This document shows, one piece after another, positions 34,115 to 43,297 of a DNA stretch of 64,000 nt. The stretch covers positions 1 through 64,000 of the forward strand of contig CAZFQG010000002.1 of NCBI GenBank assembly GCA_964520785.1. The letters are read 5' to 3'. A model generated the notes under the pieces. That model was not told where the DNA came from. It did not search any database and worked only from the letters and a program-made list of their open reading frames with translations. Positions within the stretch are counted from its first letter, which is position 1. The number at the start of each line of letters is the position of its first letter. The stretch is from CAZFQG01 sp964520785 (GTDB taxonomy: Bacteria; Planctomycetota; Planctomycetia; Pirellulales; Thermoguttaceae). The position numbers and the translations under genes were made by a program.

Positions 34115-35377
34115 ATGGGCGATTCCCACATTGAAAAAGCCTACGAAATCGCCAAAGAGCGATATGCGGAGTTCGGCGTCGATACGGACGCCGTCATGGA
34201 AAAAGTGGCGGGAATTCCCATTTCCATGCAGTGTTGGCAGGGGGATGACGTGGGCGGGTTCGAGACGGACGAGGGGCTGACCTCCGGCGGAATCATGGCA
34301 ACCGGCAACTACCCCGGCAAGGCCCGGACGGCCGACGAACTCCGAACCGATTTGGATATGGCCTATTCGCTGATTCCCGGCACACACCGCCTCGCCCTTC
34401 ACGCGATGTACCTGGAAGCCGGTGGGAAGAACGTGGACCGTGACGAGGTCGCCCCGGAGCATTTCGCCAACTGGATCGCATGGGCGAAAGAGAAGGGCCT
34501 GGGACTGGACTTCAACCCCACGTTCTTTTCCCATCCGAACGCGGCGGACGGGTTCACGTTGGCCAGTCGCGACGAAGGAGTCCGCAAGTTTTGGGTGGAG
34601 CATGGGATCGCCTGCCGCAAGATCGGCGAGGCGTTCGGCCGCGAATTGGGTACGACCTGCGTGACGAACGTGTGGATTCCCGATGGCTACAAGGACGTGA
34701 CCATCGACCGCAAAGGACCGCGTGAGTTGCTCAGAAGATCGCTTGACGAGATGTTCGCCCCCAAGATCGATCCCGCGTACAATCTCGATTCGGTCGAGTG
34801 CAAGCTATTCGGAATCGGTTCCGAGACGTACGTGGTCGGTTCGCACGAATTCTACATGGGCTACGCGGTCGCGAATAAGAAGCTGCTTTGTCTCGACGCG
34901 GGGCATTTTCACCCCACGGAGACCATTTCCGACAAGCTCTCGGCCGTGCTTTTGTTCGTGGAGGAGATTCTCCTGCATGTCAGCCGCGGCGTCCGCTGGG
35001 ACAGCGACCACGTGGTGACGCTTACGGACGACCTGAGGGCGATCGCGGAAGAGATCATCCGCGGTGGTTTCACTCACCGGGTTCATATCGGTCTGGATTT
35101 CTTCGACGCCAGCATCAACCGCATCGCCGCCTGGGTCATCGGGACCAGGGCGATGGTGAAGGCCTTGCTCATGGCCCTGGTGGAGCCGTTCGAGCAGCTC
35201 AGATCCATCGAAACCTCGGGCGACTTGACCCGGCGTCTGGCCCTGGTGGAGGAAACGAAGACCCTCCCCTTCCCCGCCGTCTGGGATTACTACTGCCTCA
35301 AACAAGACGTGCCGGTGGGAATGGCCTGGTTCGACGCGGTGCGGAAGTACGAGGCGGACGTGACCGCGAAACGGTAA
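34115..35377 (+). CDS. rhaA: L-rhamnose isomerase
   Basis: 420 residues. Converts L-rhamnose to L-rhamnulose, the first step of rhamnose catabolism. ATG 34115 was chosen because GGAGGTG sits 4-5 nt upstream; in-frame starts back to 33959 add a basic, non-conserved tail. Signature segments: VAGIPISMQCWQGDDVGGFE, GLDFNPTFFSHP, DSVECKLFGIGSE, CLDAGHFHPTETISDKLSA and the metal-site WDSDHVVTLTDDL with HIGLDFFDASINR. Neighbouring genes are a TIM-barrel isomerase (divergent) and a two-component system (convergent), not rhaB or rhaD, so the pathway is split in this genome. Confidence 0.93.
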   Translation: MGDSHIEKAYEIAKERYAEFGVDTDAVMEKVAGIPISMQCWQGDDVGGFETDEGLTSGGIMATGNYPGKARTADELRTDLDMAYSLIPGTHRLALHAMYLEAGGKNVDRDEVAPEHFANWIAWAKEKGLGLDFNPTFFSHPNAADGFTLASRDEGVRKFWVEHGIACRKIGEAFGRELGTTCVTNVWIPDGYKDVTIDRKGPRELLRRSLDEMFAPKIDPAYNLDSVECKLFGIGSETYVVGSHEFYMGYAVANKKLLCLDAGHFHPTETISDKLSAVLLFVEEILLHVSRGVRWDSDHVVTLTDDLRAIAEEIIRGGFTHRVHIGLDFFDASINRIAAWVIGTRAMVKALLMALVEPFEQLRSIETSGDLTRRLALVEETKTLPFPAVWDYYCLKQDVPVGMAWFDAVRKYEADVTAKR

Positions 35378-35436
35378 GGAGTAGTAGGCCTGGCTCCTCC
35401 GAGGTGCCGGAAAATCGCCGTATGCGTCCGCGCCCG

Positions 35437-36831
35437 TCAGTCGGCGCCGGGCTCATCGGACTCCTTGAGCTTGTTGCGAAGCGTGTTGCGATGGATGCCG
35501 AGCCAGGCGGCCGCCTCGGAGCGGTTTCCGTTCGTCAGCGCGAGGGCGCGTCGGATGAGTTCTTCTTCGATCGGTTCGACCGCCTCGTCGAGAGCGCCTC
35601 CCGGAGTGGGGGGGAACGTGTCGAGGTAAGCGTTGAGCAACTGGACCCGACGGGCCAGCGAGACCCGCCGAGAGAGAATCTCGTTCGAGAGATCGGCGGC
35701 GGTGAGCAAGCCGTTGGGTGACATGAGGCAGGCATACTCGATGGCGTTGCGCAGTTCACGAACATTGCCGGGCCAGTCGTGGGCGGCCAGTGCGAGGAGG
35801 AATTCACCGTCGAAGGAAAAGGGAGTGCCGGTTCGGGCGGTGGCGATCGAGATGAAGTGCCGAACGAGGTCGGGGATATCCTCCTTGCGGTGCGACAAAG
35901 GAGGCAGTTCGATTCGTACCGTCGCGACGCGATAATAGAGGTCGCTGCGGAACCGGCCGTCGGCGATTGCCTCCTCCAAATTCCTGTTCGTGGCGGCGAG
36001 GATGCGGACGTCCAGTTTTTTCGACTCGACGGATCCGACGCGCTCGATCAATCCCGTGTCCAAGACGCGGAGGAGCTTGACCTGGGCCGCGTGGGGCAGT
36101 TCTCCGATTTCGTCCAAGAGAAGCGTCCCCCCGTCCGCCGCCTCGAAACGTCCCGTTCGGTCCACGTCGGCGCCGGTGAAGGCGCCCCGGACGTGCCCGA
36201 AGAGTTCGCTCTCGACCAAGGAGTCCGGAAGCGAACCGCAATTCACGGCGATGAACGGTCCTTCGTACCGCGGGCTGTTTTCGTGAATTGCCCTGGCGAC
36301 CATCTCCTTTCCGGTTCCGGTGGCTCCCAGAATGAGGACCGAGGCGTCGGCCCTGGCGAGACGGGCGATCTGTTTGAAAACCCGCTGCATGACGGCGGAG
36401 CGCCCGATCAGGGAAGCTCCCGTCTCCGCGGGTGCTTCGTCGCGCGGCTCCTCCGCGCGGACGGCGGCCCTCTGGGCCAGCGCGAAAGCGTTATCGAGAT
36501 CGATCGGTTTGGGGAGATAGTCGAACGCTTCGGCCTTGGCTGCATTCAGTACGACATCCATGTCTCCGAACGCGGTGATGAGGATGATCCTCGCTTCGGC
36601 GTCCTCCTCTCGGAGCCGACGCAGAAAGTCCAAACCGCTGCCGTCGGGAAGTCGCACGTCCAGAAAGACGACGTCGGGGCGTCTCGCCGCGTAGCGCGAC
36701 AGCCCTTCACGTCCGGTGGAGACCGTATCGACAGTCCAGCCGCGGGAACGGAAGAATCTGGCGAAAGCCGAACAGATCGCGTCTTCGTCGTCGATCACCA
36801 GGACGTTTCGAGCGGGTTCGGAATTCGTCAT
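35437..36831 (-). CDS. NtrC-family sigma-54-dependent response regulator
   Basis: 464 residues. Receiver domain 9-120 with phosphoacceptor Asp58 (VVFLDVRLPDGSG) and the LPKP motif; AAA+ domain with Walker A GATGTGKE (169-176), the sigma-54 contact loop GAFTGA (216-221), Walker B GGTLLLDEIGELP and arginine-finger region FRSDLYYR; and a Fis-type helix-turn-helix at the C-terminus (SEAAAWLGIHRNTLRNKL). It activates sigma-54 promoters when phosphorylated by the histidine kinase that precedes it. Start codon 36831 overlaps the kinase stop by 4 bp (ATGA), so the two are co-translated. Confidence 0.93.
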   Translation of the reverse strand: MTNSEPARNVLVIDDEDAICSAFARFFRSRGWTVDTVSTGREGLSRYAARRPDVVFLDVRLPDGSGLDFLRRLREEDAEARIILITAFGDMDVVLNAAKAEAFDYLPKPIDLDNAFALAQRAAVRAEEPRDEAPAETGASLIGRSAVMQRVFKQIARLARADASVLILGATGTGKEMVARAIHENSPRYEGPFIAVNCGSLPDSLVESELFGHVRGAFTGADVDRTGRFEAADGGTLLLDEIGELPHAAQVKLLRVLDTGLIERVGSVESKKLDVRILAATNRNLEEAIADGRFRSDLYYRVATVRIELPPLSHRKEDIPDLVRHFISIATARTGTPFSFDGEFLLALAAHDWPGNVRELRNAIEYACLMSPNGLLTAADLSNEILSRRVSLARRVQLLNAYLDTFPPTPGGALDEAVEPIEEELIRRALALTNGNRSEAAAWLGIHRNTLRNKLKESDEPGAD

Positions 36832-38261
36832 CGGCGTGTCTCCCCATTCATCGCGGCGGAGGGCAACTCAAAACGGAAAACGGCTCCGCCGGGGACGTTC
36901 TCGAAGGTCATGGTTCCATCGAGTGACTCGATGATCCGCTTACTGAGGTAAAGCCCCAGGCCCGCGCCGTCCGGTTTCGTCGAGACGAACGGGTCGAAAA
37001 TATCCGCGTCGTTTTCGACGCGGACCCCGGTTCCCTCGTCCGCGATCGAACAGCGTACCATCCGTCGGCCCGTTTCGCCGGTGGCTTCGACCCCGATGCG
37101 GATGGTCCCTCCTCGCGGCATTGCCTCGACGGCGTTGATTACGAGGTTGATGAGGACTTGTCGGATCCGGCCGCGGTCGCCAAGGGCACATTCTTCAGAG
37201 GTGATCTCGGTTTCGGCGACTACCTTCGCGTGTGCAAGACGCCCGGCGAGGAGAACGAGGACGGAATCGACCGCTTCAGCCAGAGAAACCGGTTCAATCC
37301 GATCGGCGTTGAACGCCCGGCCCTCGGAGGCGACGCTCATCAGCTCGGACAGATAGAGTTCCATGCGGTCGATCTCTTTGAGAATTACGCCGAAGGCGGG
37401 GTCGGCGGGACCCTCCGCGGCGATCTCGTCCCGGAGGATGCGGACGTGCATCTTTACGGCACTTAGGGGGTTGCGGAGTTCGTGCGCGACGCCGGCGGCC
37501 GTCTTTCCGAGGGTGGCCAAACGCTCGGAGCGGGCCAGGAGCCGCTTGGCGTGTTCCAAGCGGTTCATCAGGCGGTCGAAAGAATCGGCAAGCCGCCCGA
37601 CCTCAAGGGGAGCGTTGATTCCGGCGAGGGATGTCGGCGCCGTCGAGGGTGAACCTTCTTCCGCGGCGATCAGATCCATCGCCGTCGCGAGCCGCGCGAT
37701 GGGACGCGTGATGGCCTGGGCGAGCAGAAGTGACACGAAAGTCGCGACGAGAATGGCGGGAATCGTCGCCAGCATGATCCGCCGCATGACGCGGGTCCGC
37801 GCTTCATCGAAACGAGCCGCGTCCGAAACGGCGAAAAAGGAGAGTTCGCCACCACGATTCGGACGATTCAAGGACGCGGAACCCACGACGAAGCGCTTGT
37901 TCCCCAACACGACGGTCTTCGATTCCCCACGCCGTTCGAGGTTCGAACGAAACTCCGCTACCAGCGATGCCGGGAGGCTGGAGGCCACCACGCGAGTCGA
38001 CTCCGGGTCGACCGCGACGAAGTGGACCATGAAGAGCTGCTCAAGGTATCGGAGCATCGTATCGTTCACGGCCAGGCCGCGGGTTCCGAGAAAGCGGCAT
38101 GTGTCGACGGCCGTCCGCTGAACGAGTTGCTCTTCCAGAATGTGTCCCGCCACGGTACCGGCCAGATACGCGAAAAGGACGATCATCCCGGCCACGACGG
38201 CGTTGACCATCAGGACGGAACGAAATCGAATCGAGGTGGTGGGCAATCGTTTCTGCGGCAT
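36828..38261 (-). CDS. Membrane sensor histidine kinase, partner of the sigma-54 regulator
   Basis: 477 residues. Two membrane helices (about 17-39 and 162-183) enclose a periplasmic sensor region of about 120 residues. A HAMP-like segment (184-240), the H-box with phospho-His260 (AAGVAHELRNPLSAVKM), the N box (NLVINAVEAMPRG) and G boxes (IADEGTGVRVE, DGAGLGLYLSKRI) follow. The type is NtrB/ZraS. Its promoter at 38296-38324 is overlapped by a perfect inverted repeat, so the operon is likely repressed or autoregulated at that site. The signal sensed is unknown. Confidence 0.92.
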   Translation of the reverse strand: MPQKRLPTTSIRFRSVLMVNAVVAGMIVLFAYLAGTVAGHILEEQLVQRTAVDTCRFLGTRGLAVNDTMLRYLEQLFMVHFVAVDPESTRVVASSLPASLVAEFRSNLERRGESKTVVLGNKRFVVGSASLNRPNRGGELSFFAVSDAARFDEARTRVMRRIMLATIPAILVATFVSLLLAQAITRPIARLATAMDLIAAEEGSPSTAPTSLAGINAPLEVGRLADSFDRLMNRLEHAKRLLARSERLATLGKTAAGVAHELRNPLSAVKMHVRILRDEIAAEGPADPAFGVILKEIDRMELYLSELMSVASEGRAFNADRIEPVSLAEAVDSVLVLLAGRLAHAKVVAETEITSEECALGDRGRIRQVLINLVINAVEAMPRGGTIRIGVEATGETGRRMVRCSIADEGTGVRVENDADIFDPFVSTKPDGAGLGLYLSKRIIESLDGTMTFENVPGGAVFRFELPSAAMNGETRR

Positions 38262-38289
38262 GGCGGTGGGCGAAGTGGTTTTTGCGTAA

Positions 38290-38313
38290 CGCGGTATAAT
38301 ACACTATACCGCG
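38290..38313. promoter_or_regulatory. Perfect 9-bp inverted repeat over the kinase promoter
   Basis: CGCGGTATA (38290-38298), 6 bp, TATACCGCG (38305-38313). It begins 29 bp from the kinase ATG and overlaps the -10 and spacer of the promoter on the minus strand. An operator for a dimeric regulator is the simplest reading; no T-run argues against a terminator. Confidence 0.6.
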
Positions 38314-38324
38314 CACCGTGTCCA
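38296..38324 (-). promoter_or_regulatory. Sigma-70-like promoter of the two-component operon
   Basis: On the minus strand TGGACA (38319-38324), exactly 17 bp, TATTAT (38296-38301): five of six consensus bases in each hexamer. Leader about 30 nt. Confidence 0.55.
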
Positions 38325-38398
38325 TTCCCACCGTTCGATTGCCATTGGACAGTGGGGCTCCGCGAAGACCGGGTCTTCACTGTCGCGACGCATAAAAG

Positions 38399-38439
38399 AA
38401 CCGGAAGCCCTCCGACACTGGGAAGGAGGGCCTCCGGTT
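38399..38439 (-). terminator. Intrinsic terminator of the PEP-CTERM discoidin gene
   Basis: Arms AACCGGAAGCCCTCC (38399-38413) and GGAGGGCCTCCGGTT (38425-38439) pair over 15 bp with one mismatch, 11-nt loop. On the minus strand the stem is followed by CTTTTATG. It lies about 75 bp after the stop at 38512. Confidence 0.72.
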
Positions 38440-38511
38440 GGTGATAAGCTATTCCGGCCCTGCAAGGAAGACGGCGATGAGCCGGTTCCAGAGGCGGGGC
38501 ATTCCAGGCCG

Positions 38512-40281
38512 CTAACGTCGTCGGATGCCTAAAAGCATCCAAAGACCCCCGAGGAGCAGTAGAACGGTGTTCGGTTCCGGAATGACGATGCCGTAGACTT
38601 CGAGTTCGTCAAGGCAGGTGCCGGCTCCCGTGTTCTGAACATAGGGCACGACGAGGCGGATACCCGTCGCCAGGACGGGATCGAACGAGAATTCGTGCCG
38701 GACGGCCGGATTGGAGAAATTGTCCCCCCCCGGGCCGGTGTAGGTGATCGTACCGATATCGATCCATTCCGAATCGGGCGTGGTTTCATCCGGATTGGAT
38801 GCCAGCGTGTACTGAAGCGTGTATTCGCCGGCGAATCGCTCGAAGAAGTTGCCGGTGTTATCGCGCCCGAACGCGATTCCATCGATTTCGCACAAGGCGT
38901 TGAAATCGATCCCGGCGAAACCCTTTTCCAGGGTTGGGGAAACACTGACGCCGATCCAGCTATGGTCGTTTCCGTACAGGCCGTCGTTGAGGTGGGCGAT
39001 GGAGTGGGCGCTGTAGCCCTCGATGCTGTCGATGGCGAAGGCCTCGGCGCCTGTGGAAGCGAGGGCCACGTTCCCTTCTCTGATGCCTCCCCCTTCGGCG
39101 ACCAGGGTGATGCCGCCGGTCAATTCGTAGCCGACTACGACTTCCGCGGAGGCGTACAACTCCAGTTCGTCGATACACGTTCCGTTACCCAAGCCGGCGG
39201 CCGGGACCATCAGGCGGATTCCGGTCGCTTCCACCGCGTCGAACGTGTACTGGTGCCGGACGCTCGGCCGCGCGAACAGGGGCGGTTCCGCCGTGTTGTA
39301 CGTGAGCGTGCCGATCGTCGTCCAGTCCGCGTCGGTCGCGGCCGGAGGATCGGCCGCTTGCGTGTACTGGAGCGTATACGTTCCTTGCCAACGATCCGTG
39401 AAGCCTCCCAGGTTATCACGGCCGAAGGCGATGCTGCCGACCGAGGTCAATTCCGGGAGGGCCAACCCGACATAGGCGCCGCCGGGAGGCGCGCTGGCGC
39501 CGATCCAGCTATTGGAGTTGCCGAAAACTCCGTCGTTGATATGGGCGATCAGATGCGCGCCGTAACCGAGTTCATCATAGGCAAAGGGGACGGCGCCGGC
39601 CGCCAGGTTGTTCTCCTCGATGGTACCCCCTTCCTCGATCAATTCGATACCCCCTGTCAGATACAATGGCGCCCAACTGGGAGAAATCGCGGCGACTTCA
39701 CCAATGCGGAGGGGCGTATTCGTGCCGGCCTTCGGAGTGAATTCATAGCGAACCGCATTGACCCCGCTCCAGACGCCGGCCAGTTCGACGAGATCGAAAC
39801 AGCCGATGTCATCGGTGTCGACGGCGGCGACCGAACCGACGGAGACGAAGCCGCTGCCTTGGTCGACGAAGAACTCGACGCTGGAGATGTTCCGATCCGC
39901 GTCGACGAACCCGTTGTCGCTCCCTTCGCAGACGTACGCCTGCAACGTGGTGAGGTCGAGAACCGCGGGCAACGTCAGGTCCAGTTGCCAGGGGCCGACG
40001 GCGTCGCCGGGGACGCCTGCGTAGACAAAGTGGTGCATATCCAGAAACGTGGCGGTTCCCGGCTCACCGTGTCCGATGACGTTGTTGATCGCCGGAGCGG
40101 CACCCACGACGATTTCCGACCCGTCCGCGGCACTGAAGGCCCTACCGATGGCTGTTCCAGCAACCGCCGCATTGCCGGGGATATTGAGATTGGTCTGCTG
40201 GGCCCGCGCCGGAGCGGTCACTACCAGAGCGACGAGGGCCGCGACAAAGAGACCGAAAATCCGAAAACGCTGCTGATTCAT
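38512..40281 (-). CDS. Secreted PEP-CTERM protein with two discoidin-like domains
   Basis: 589 residues from ATG 40281, preceded by GGAGGTG at ideal spacing (earlier Met at 40296 is not). Signal peptide FRIFGLFVAALVALVVTAPA, cut near ARAQ. Two tandem F5/8-type-C-like domains share the landmarks AHINDGVFGNSNSWIG / AHLNDGLYGNDHSWIG, SIAFGRDNLGGF / GIAFGRDNTGNF and a closing CIDELELYA / CLDELEVYG. The N-terminal 200 residues are a separate beta-rich domain. The C-terminus is PEP-CTERM (VIPEPNTVLLLLGG, then RRR). Such discoidin domains bind glycans. The same module begins the protein at 8575. Confidence 0.85.
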   Translation of the reverse strand: MNQQRFRIFGLFVAALVALVVTAPARAQQTNLNIPGNAAVAGTAIGRAFSAADGSEIVVGAAPAINNVIGHGEPGTATFLDMHHFVYAGVPGDAVGPWQLDLTLPAVLDLTTLQAYVCEGSDNGFVDADRNISSVEFFVDQGSGFVSVGSVAAVDTDDIGCFDLVELAGVWSGVNAVRYEFTPKAGTNTPLRIGEVAAISPSWAPLYLTGGIELIEEGGTIEENNLAAGAVPFAYDELGYGAHLIAHINDGVFGNSNSWIGASAPPGGAYVGLALPELTSVGSIAFGRDNLGGFTDRWQGTYTLQYTQAADPPAATDADWTTIGTLTYNTAEPPLFARPSVRHQYTFDAVEATGIRLMVPAAGLGNGTCIDELELYASAEVVVGYELTGGITLVAEGGGIREGNVALASTGAEAFAIDSIEGYSAHSIAHLNDGLYGNDHSWIGVSVSPTLEKGFAGIDFNALCEIDGIAFGRDNTGNFFERFAGEYTLQYTLASNPDETTPDSEWIDIGTITYTGPGGDNFSNPAVRHEFSFDPVLATGIRLVVPYVQNTGAGTCLDELEVYGIVIPEPNTVLLLLGGLWMLLGIRRR

Positions 40282-40524
40282 ACGAAGCACCTCCAAAGTA
40301 GGGTACGGTTTTACCAGTTCCCCATTATTCCCTAACCTCTACGGTCGGTGCAATCGTAATCAACGACGAATTTGGGTCGAAATAGAGAGGATTTGGGTCT
40401 ACTACGTTGAATGAACGGCTAAGCCACCCGATTGGGTTATCAAAGTGAAGACAAGGCGCGGCGCGTTCAGGTCGAGATGGCACGGCGGTCAGCCCTGAAA
40501 TAAAGACCCTGGTCCCGAACGGGA

Positions 40525-41529
40525 TCATTCACGGTAGAGCCACCGGCGTTCGATGACGGCGACGCACAGGGGGATGCGGAGACGCGCCCCCGGGGGCGCC
40601 GTCCAGTCGAAGGCGACGAGGAGCGTGCCGTCCGGAAGGAAGAGGGCCGCGTCGACGCCGACCTCGATCCCTTCTCCGTGTACCAGATTGCCGACGGTCC
40701 GCCACGCGCGGCCGTTGTCGCTTGAGACGGCGACCGACATGGGGGTCCGGCCGGCTTTCGTTTGAATGTCGCTGTCGTCGAAGATGATCAGCAGGTCGTC
40801 CGTCCCGGGAACGCGGAGAAGGCAGGTGCCCAGTTCGGGGTTCTTCAATTCCGACGCGACGGCGTCGCTCCAGGTGCGTCCGCCGTCCGTGGAGCGGGAG
40901 AAGTAGACTTTCTTCAGATTGGTCCGCAGGGACATCAACAGCTCGCCGCCGCGAAGTTCCACGACGCTCGGCTCCACGCCGTACCCTGCGGCGAGTTTCA
41001 CGCGATCGTCGAGAACGCTCCACGTTTGGCCGCCGTCGTCGCTGAGGGCCACGCCGACGCTGTAGTCGTCCGTGTATTGGCGAGGGGCCGACATGTAGGG
41101 AACGAGAATCCGCCCCGAGGCGAGTTGGAGATTCCACGGTGCCCCGCCTTGGAAGCGCAGCGCGGGGGCGCGGTCCCAGATCGGCTTCTCCTCGGTGAAC
41201 GTCTTGCCGCCGTCGGCGGAGGTCTGCGAGACGATTCTACTGGGAAAGAAGTCGTGCGCCGCCCCCTCGCCCGAGCGCTCGGGGCCATAGTCGTCGTGGA
41301 CGAGCATGACCCGGCCGTCGTCCAGGAGGACCATCGATCCCACCGAATTCCGCCGGTGTTGCGCATTCGCTTCGGCGACGATATGGTACGAAATGGCCGG
41401 GTCCGGATTCAAATGCGCCGCGGGGGGCAGTCCCAGGTCTTCGCTTTGCGCCCAGGCGGACGGGGCGAAAGGAACACCGGCCAGGGCCCAGAGAAGACTG
41501 CAACAAGTGATCGCGGGGATGATTCGCAT
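40525..41529 (-). CDS. Secreted sialidase-like (Asp-box) protein
   Basis: 334 residues from ATG 41529 (GGAGG immediately upstream). Signal peptide IPAITCCSLLWALAGVPFAP, cut near SAWAQ. At least three Asp boxes (SADGGKTF, SDDGGQTW, STDGGRTW) and a possible fourth (SSDNGRAW) indicate a six-bladed exo-sialidase/BNR propeller. The Arg triad that binds the carboxylate of sialic acid cannot be assigned with confidence, so it may act on another sugar acid. Planctomycetes use many such enzymes on algal and mucus glycans. Stand-alone gene, leftward, with an upstream gap of about 300 bp. Confidence 0.78.
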   Translation of the reverse strand: MRIIPAITCCSLLWALAGVPFAPSAWAQSEDLGLPPAAHLNPDPAISYHIVAEANAQHRRNSVGSMVLLDDGRVMLVHDDYGPERSGEGAAHDFFPSRIVSQTSADGGKTFTEEKPIWDRAPALRFQGGAPWNLQLASGRILVPYMSAPRQYTDDYSVGVALSDDGGQTWSVLDDRVKLAAGYGVEPSVVELRGGELLMSLRTNLKKVYFSRSTDGGRTWSDAVASELKNPELGTCLLRVPGTDDLLIIFDDSDIQTKAGRTPMSVAVSSDNGRAWRTVGNLVHGEGIEVGVDAALFLPDGTLLVAFDWTAPPGARLRIPLCVAVIERRWLYRE

Positions 41530-41835
41530 GATAACCTCCGGAAAAGGGGTGAGGTTGTTCCGGCACACGCGCTCGACACCGTCAGCGCGGGCCATCGTAC
41601 CCGCTTCTGATTCTACCGGGGTGGTTCGGGGCGATCAAGGTGAAGGCGGGGCGGGGGACTCGGCTGTTGATTCGTCCGGTGCGCCGGAGGCTTTACGAGT
41701 TCTTGAAAGAAAAATGGCCACAGAGAACACGGCGCGGCAGACTCGCGGCAAAGGCAGGTCTGGTTTTCAGGTCAGGCGGCACGCACTCTTCAGGAGCTAC
41801 CTTGTTCGTCGGTGCGGTCAGCGGAACCTCGCATA
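41530..41835. other. Intergenic gap upstream of the sialidase-like gene
   Basis: About 306 bp between the sialidase-like start and the end of the LRR pseudogene. No gene or strong signal recognised. Confidence 0.4.
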
Positions 41836-43297
41836 TCATTTTTCCGCGGGGGCTTCGTTGCCGAGAGGGCTCATCGGTCCCCACTCTTCCCCCTCCTCTG
41901 GTTTCCTGGGATGTACGTCCGTATCGGGCAGTGCCTTGCGAATTTCCTCGACGAATTCCGGAGAAATACGCGTTTCGCTCAGATTCAGATACTTCAAATG
42001 CGTCATGCCCTTGAGGGTGTCGGCACTTTCATCGGTGATCTTCGTGCCGTAGAGAGAGAGGGTTCTCAGTTGCTTGAACCGGGCCAGCGTGGGAACGCCG
42101 GCGTCGGTGATATGGGTGTCGTCAAGAATAAGGGACCTCAGATTTGGCATGTCGTGAAGCGCCGGGAGCCAGTCGTCTTCGATCGGAGTGCGGTTCAGCC
42201 TGAGATAGTCCAGTTGGGTGAGTTTCGCGATCGATTCGAGTCCTTTCGTGGTAATGGGCGCTTCCGAGATGTCGAGGATGCGGAGTTCGCGGTTTTTCTG
42301 GAGGTGTTCTGTCCCTTCTCCGGTGACTTGTGTTCCCCAAAACGTGAGGACTTGGAGCTTTTTCATCCGTGAAAGGGGTTCCAGGGCGGTGTCGGTGATC
42401 GGGGAACGATGGGCGTAGAATTCTCTGAGCGGATGGATGGGCGGAAGGTGTCTGATCGCCGCGTCGTCCGTGGATTCCTTGAAGTAGAGCAGACGCAGAC
42501 CGCGGATTCGGGCAAGTGGTTCCAAGTTTTGCGGTGTCGGCCGCGTACTTTCGCCAAAATCGACGGAATCGACGTAATTCGCTTCCCAGTCTACGATCGC
42601 GCCGATACTCGCCGAGTTGGTAGACGAAATTTGCGAGAAGAACCACGAGAATGAGTCCCAGCGTCAACACGGTCCTCCGATTGCAGCATACCTCGACGAA
42701 ACCGCGGCGCCACCCCGCACGCGGCTCCTCGTCTACCCGCGGAACACAGGAGCGCAGCGCGGCGTCGACCGCTTCGACCTCCTTTTCGGGTATCAAAAAT
42801 CGGTGGCAAGTACCGGCGGTCTGAAGGACAAGAAGGCGTTTGTCTCGCCATACGGCGCGATGGACGCGCGACCAGCGTATGAATCCCCACCCCTTGTCGA
42901 ATAGCCCTCGCCGGCGGAACTGAAGTTGCACGAGACTGCCGAAGAGACCGCAAAGGAGAAGGGCTGCGAAACCCCAGACCATGAGCAGAACGGAGAGGAT
43001 CACGTCAGTTGTTCCCCTGGGGCAACTGTCACCCATGATGGACGCGTTCCAGTCCGCTGCCACAACCCGCCACGTGATGCCGATCGCCGCCGCGGTAACG
43101 AAGAAAAGGACGCAGCTTTCCCATAGGATTTCGTAGAACGGGCGCCGCGTCCGGTAAACCAGTTCCCCCAAGACGCGCAGACGGCAGAACCAATGCGCGG
43201 TCTTCCAGATCAACATCCCCACTGCGACGGTGAAAAGCGTCTTCATGATCGGGAGGTCGAAGAGCGTCCGGAATAGGAAACCGTCGTCGTCAATCAT
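41836..43297 (-). pseudogene. Membrane LRR protein broken by a +1 frameshift
   Basis: The first part (ATG 43297, MIDDDGFLFRTLFDLPIMKT) encodes a membrane domain homologous to residues 30-260 of the next gene upstream: CRLRVLGELVYRT matches CRERLLGELVYRT. Near 42595-42607 the reading frame changes. In the shifted frame translation runs on as AIVDWEANYVDSVDFGESTR, PTPQNLEPLARIRG and about eight LRRs to 41836, matching the paralog's VKVDRVFFHVWWVTFKEGTK, PTEEQL. One extra base in CGGCGCGATCG would explain it. In the first frame the protein would instead continue as a Pro/Arg-rich nonsense tail. It may be a real pseudogene, a sequencing error, or a programmed +1 shift. The start overlaps the previous stop by 8 bp. 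Confidence 0.75.
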
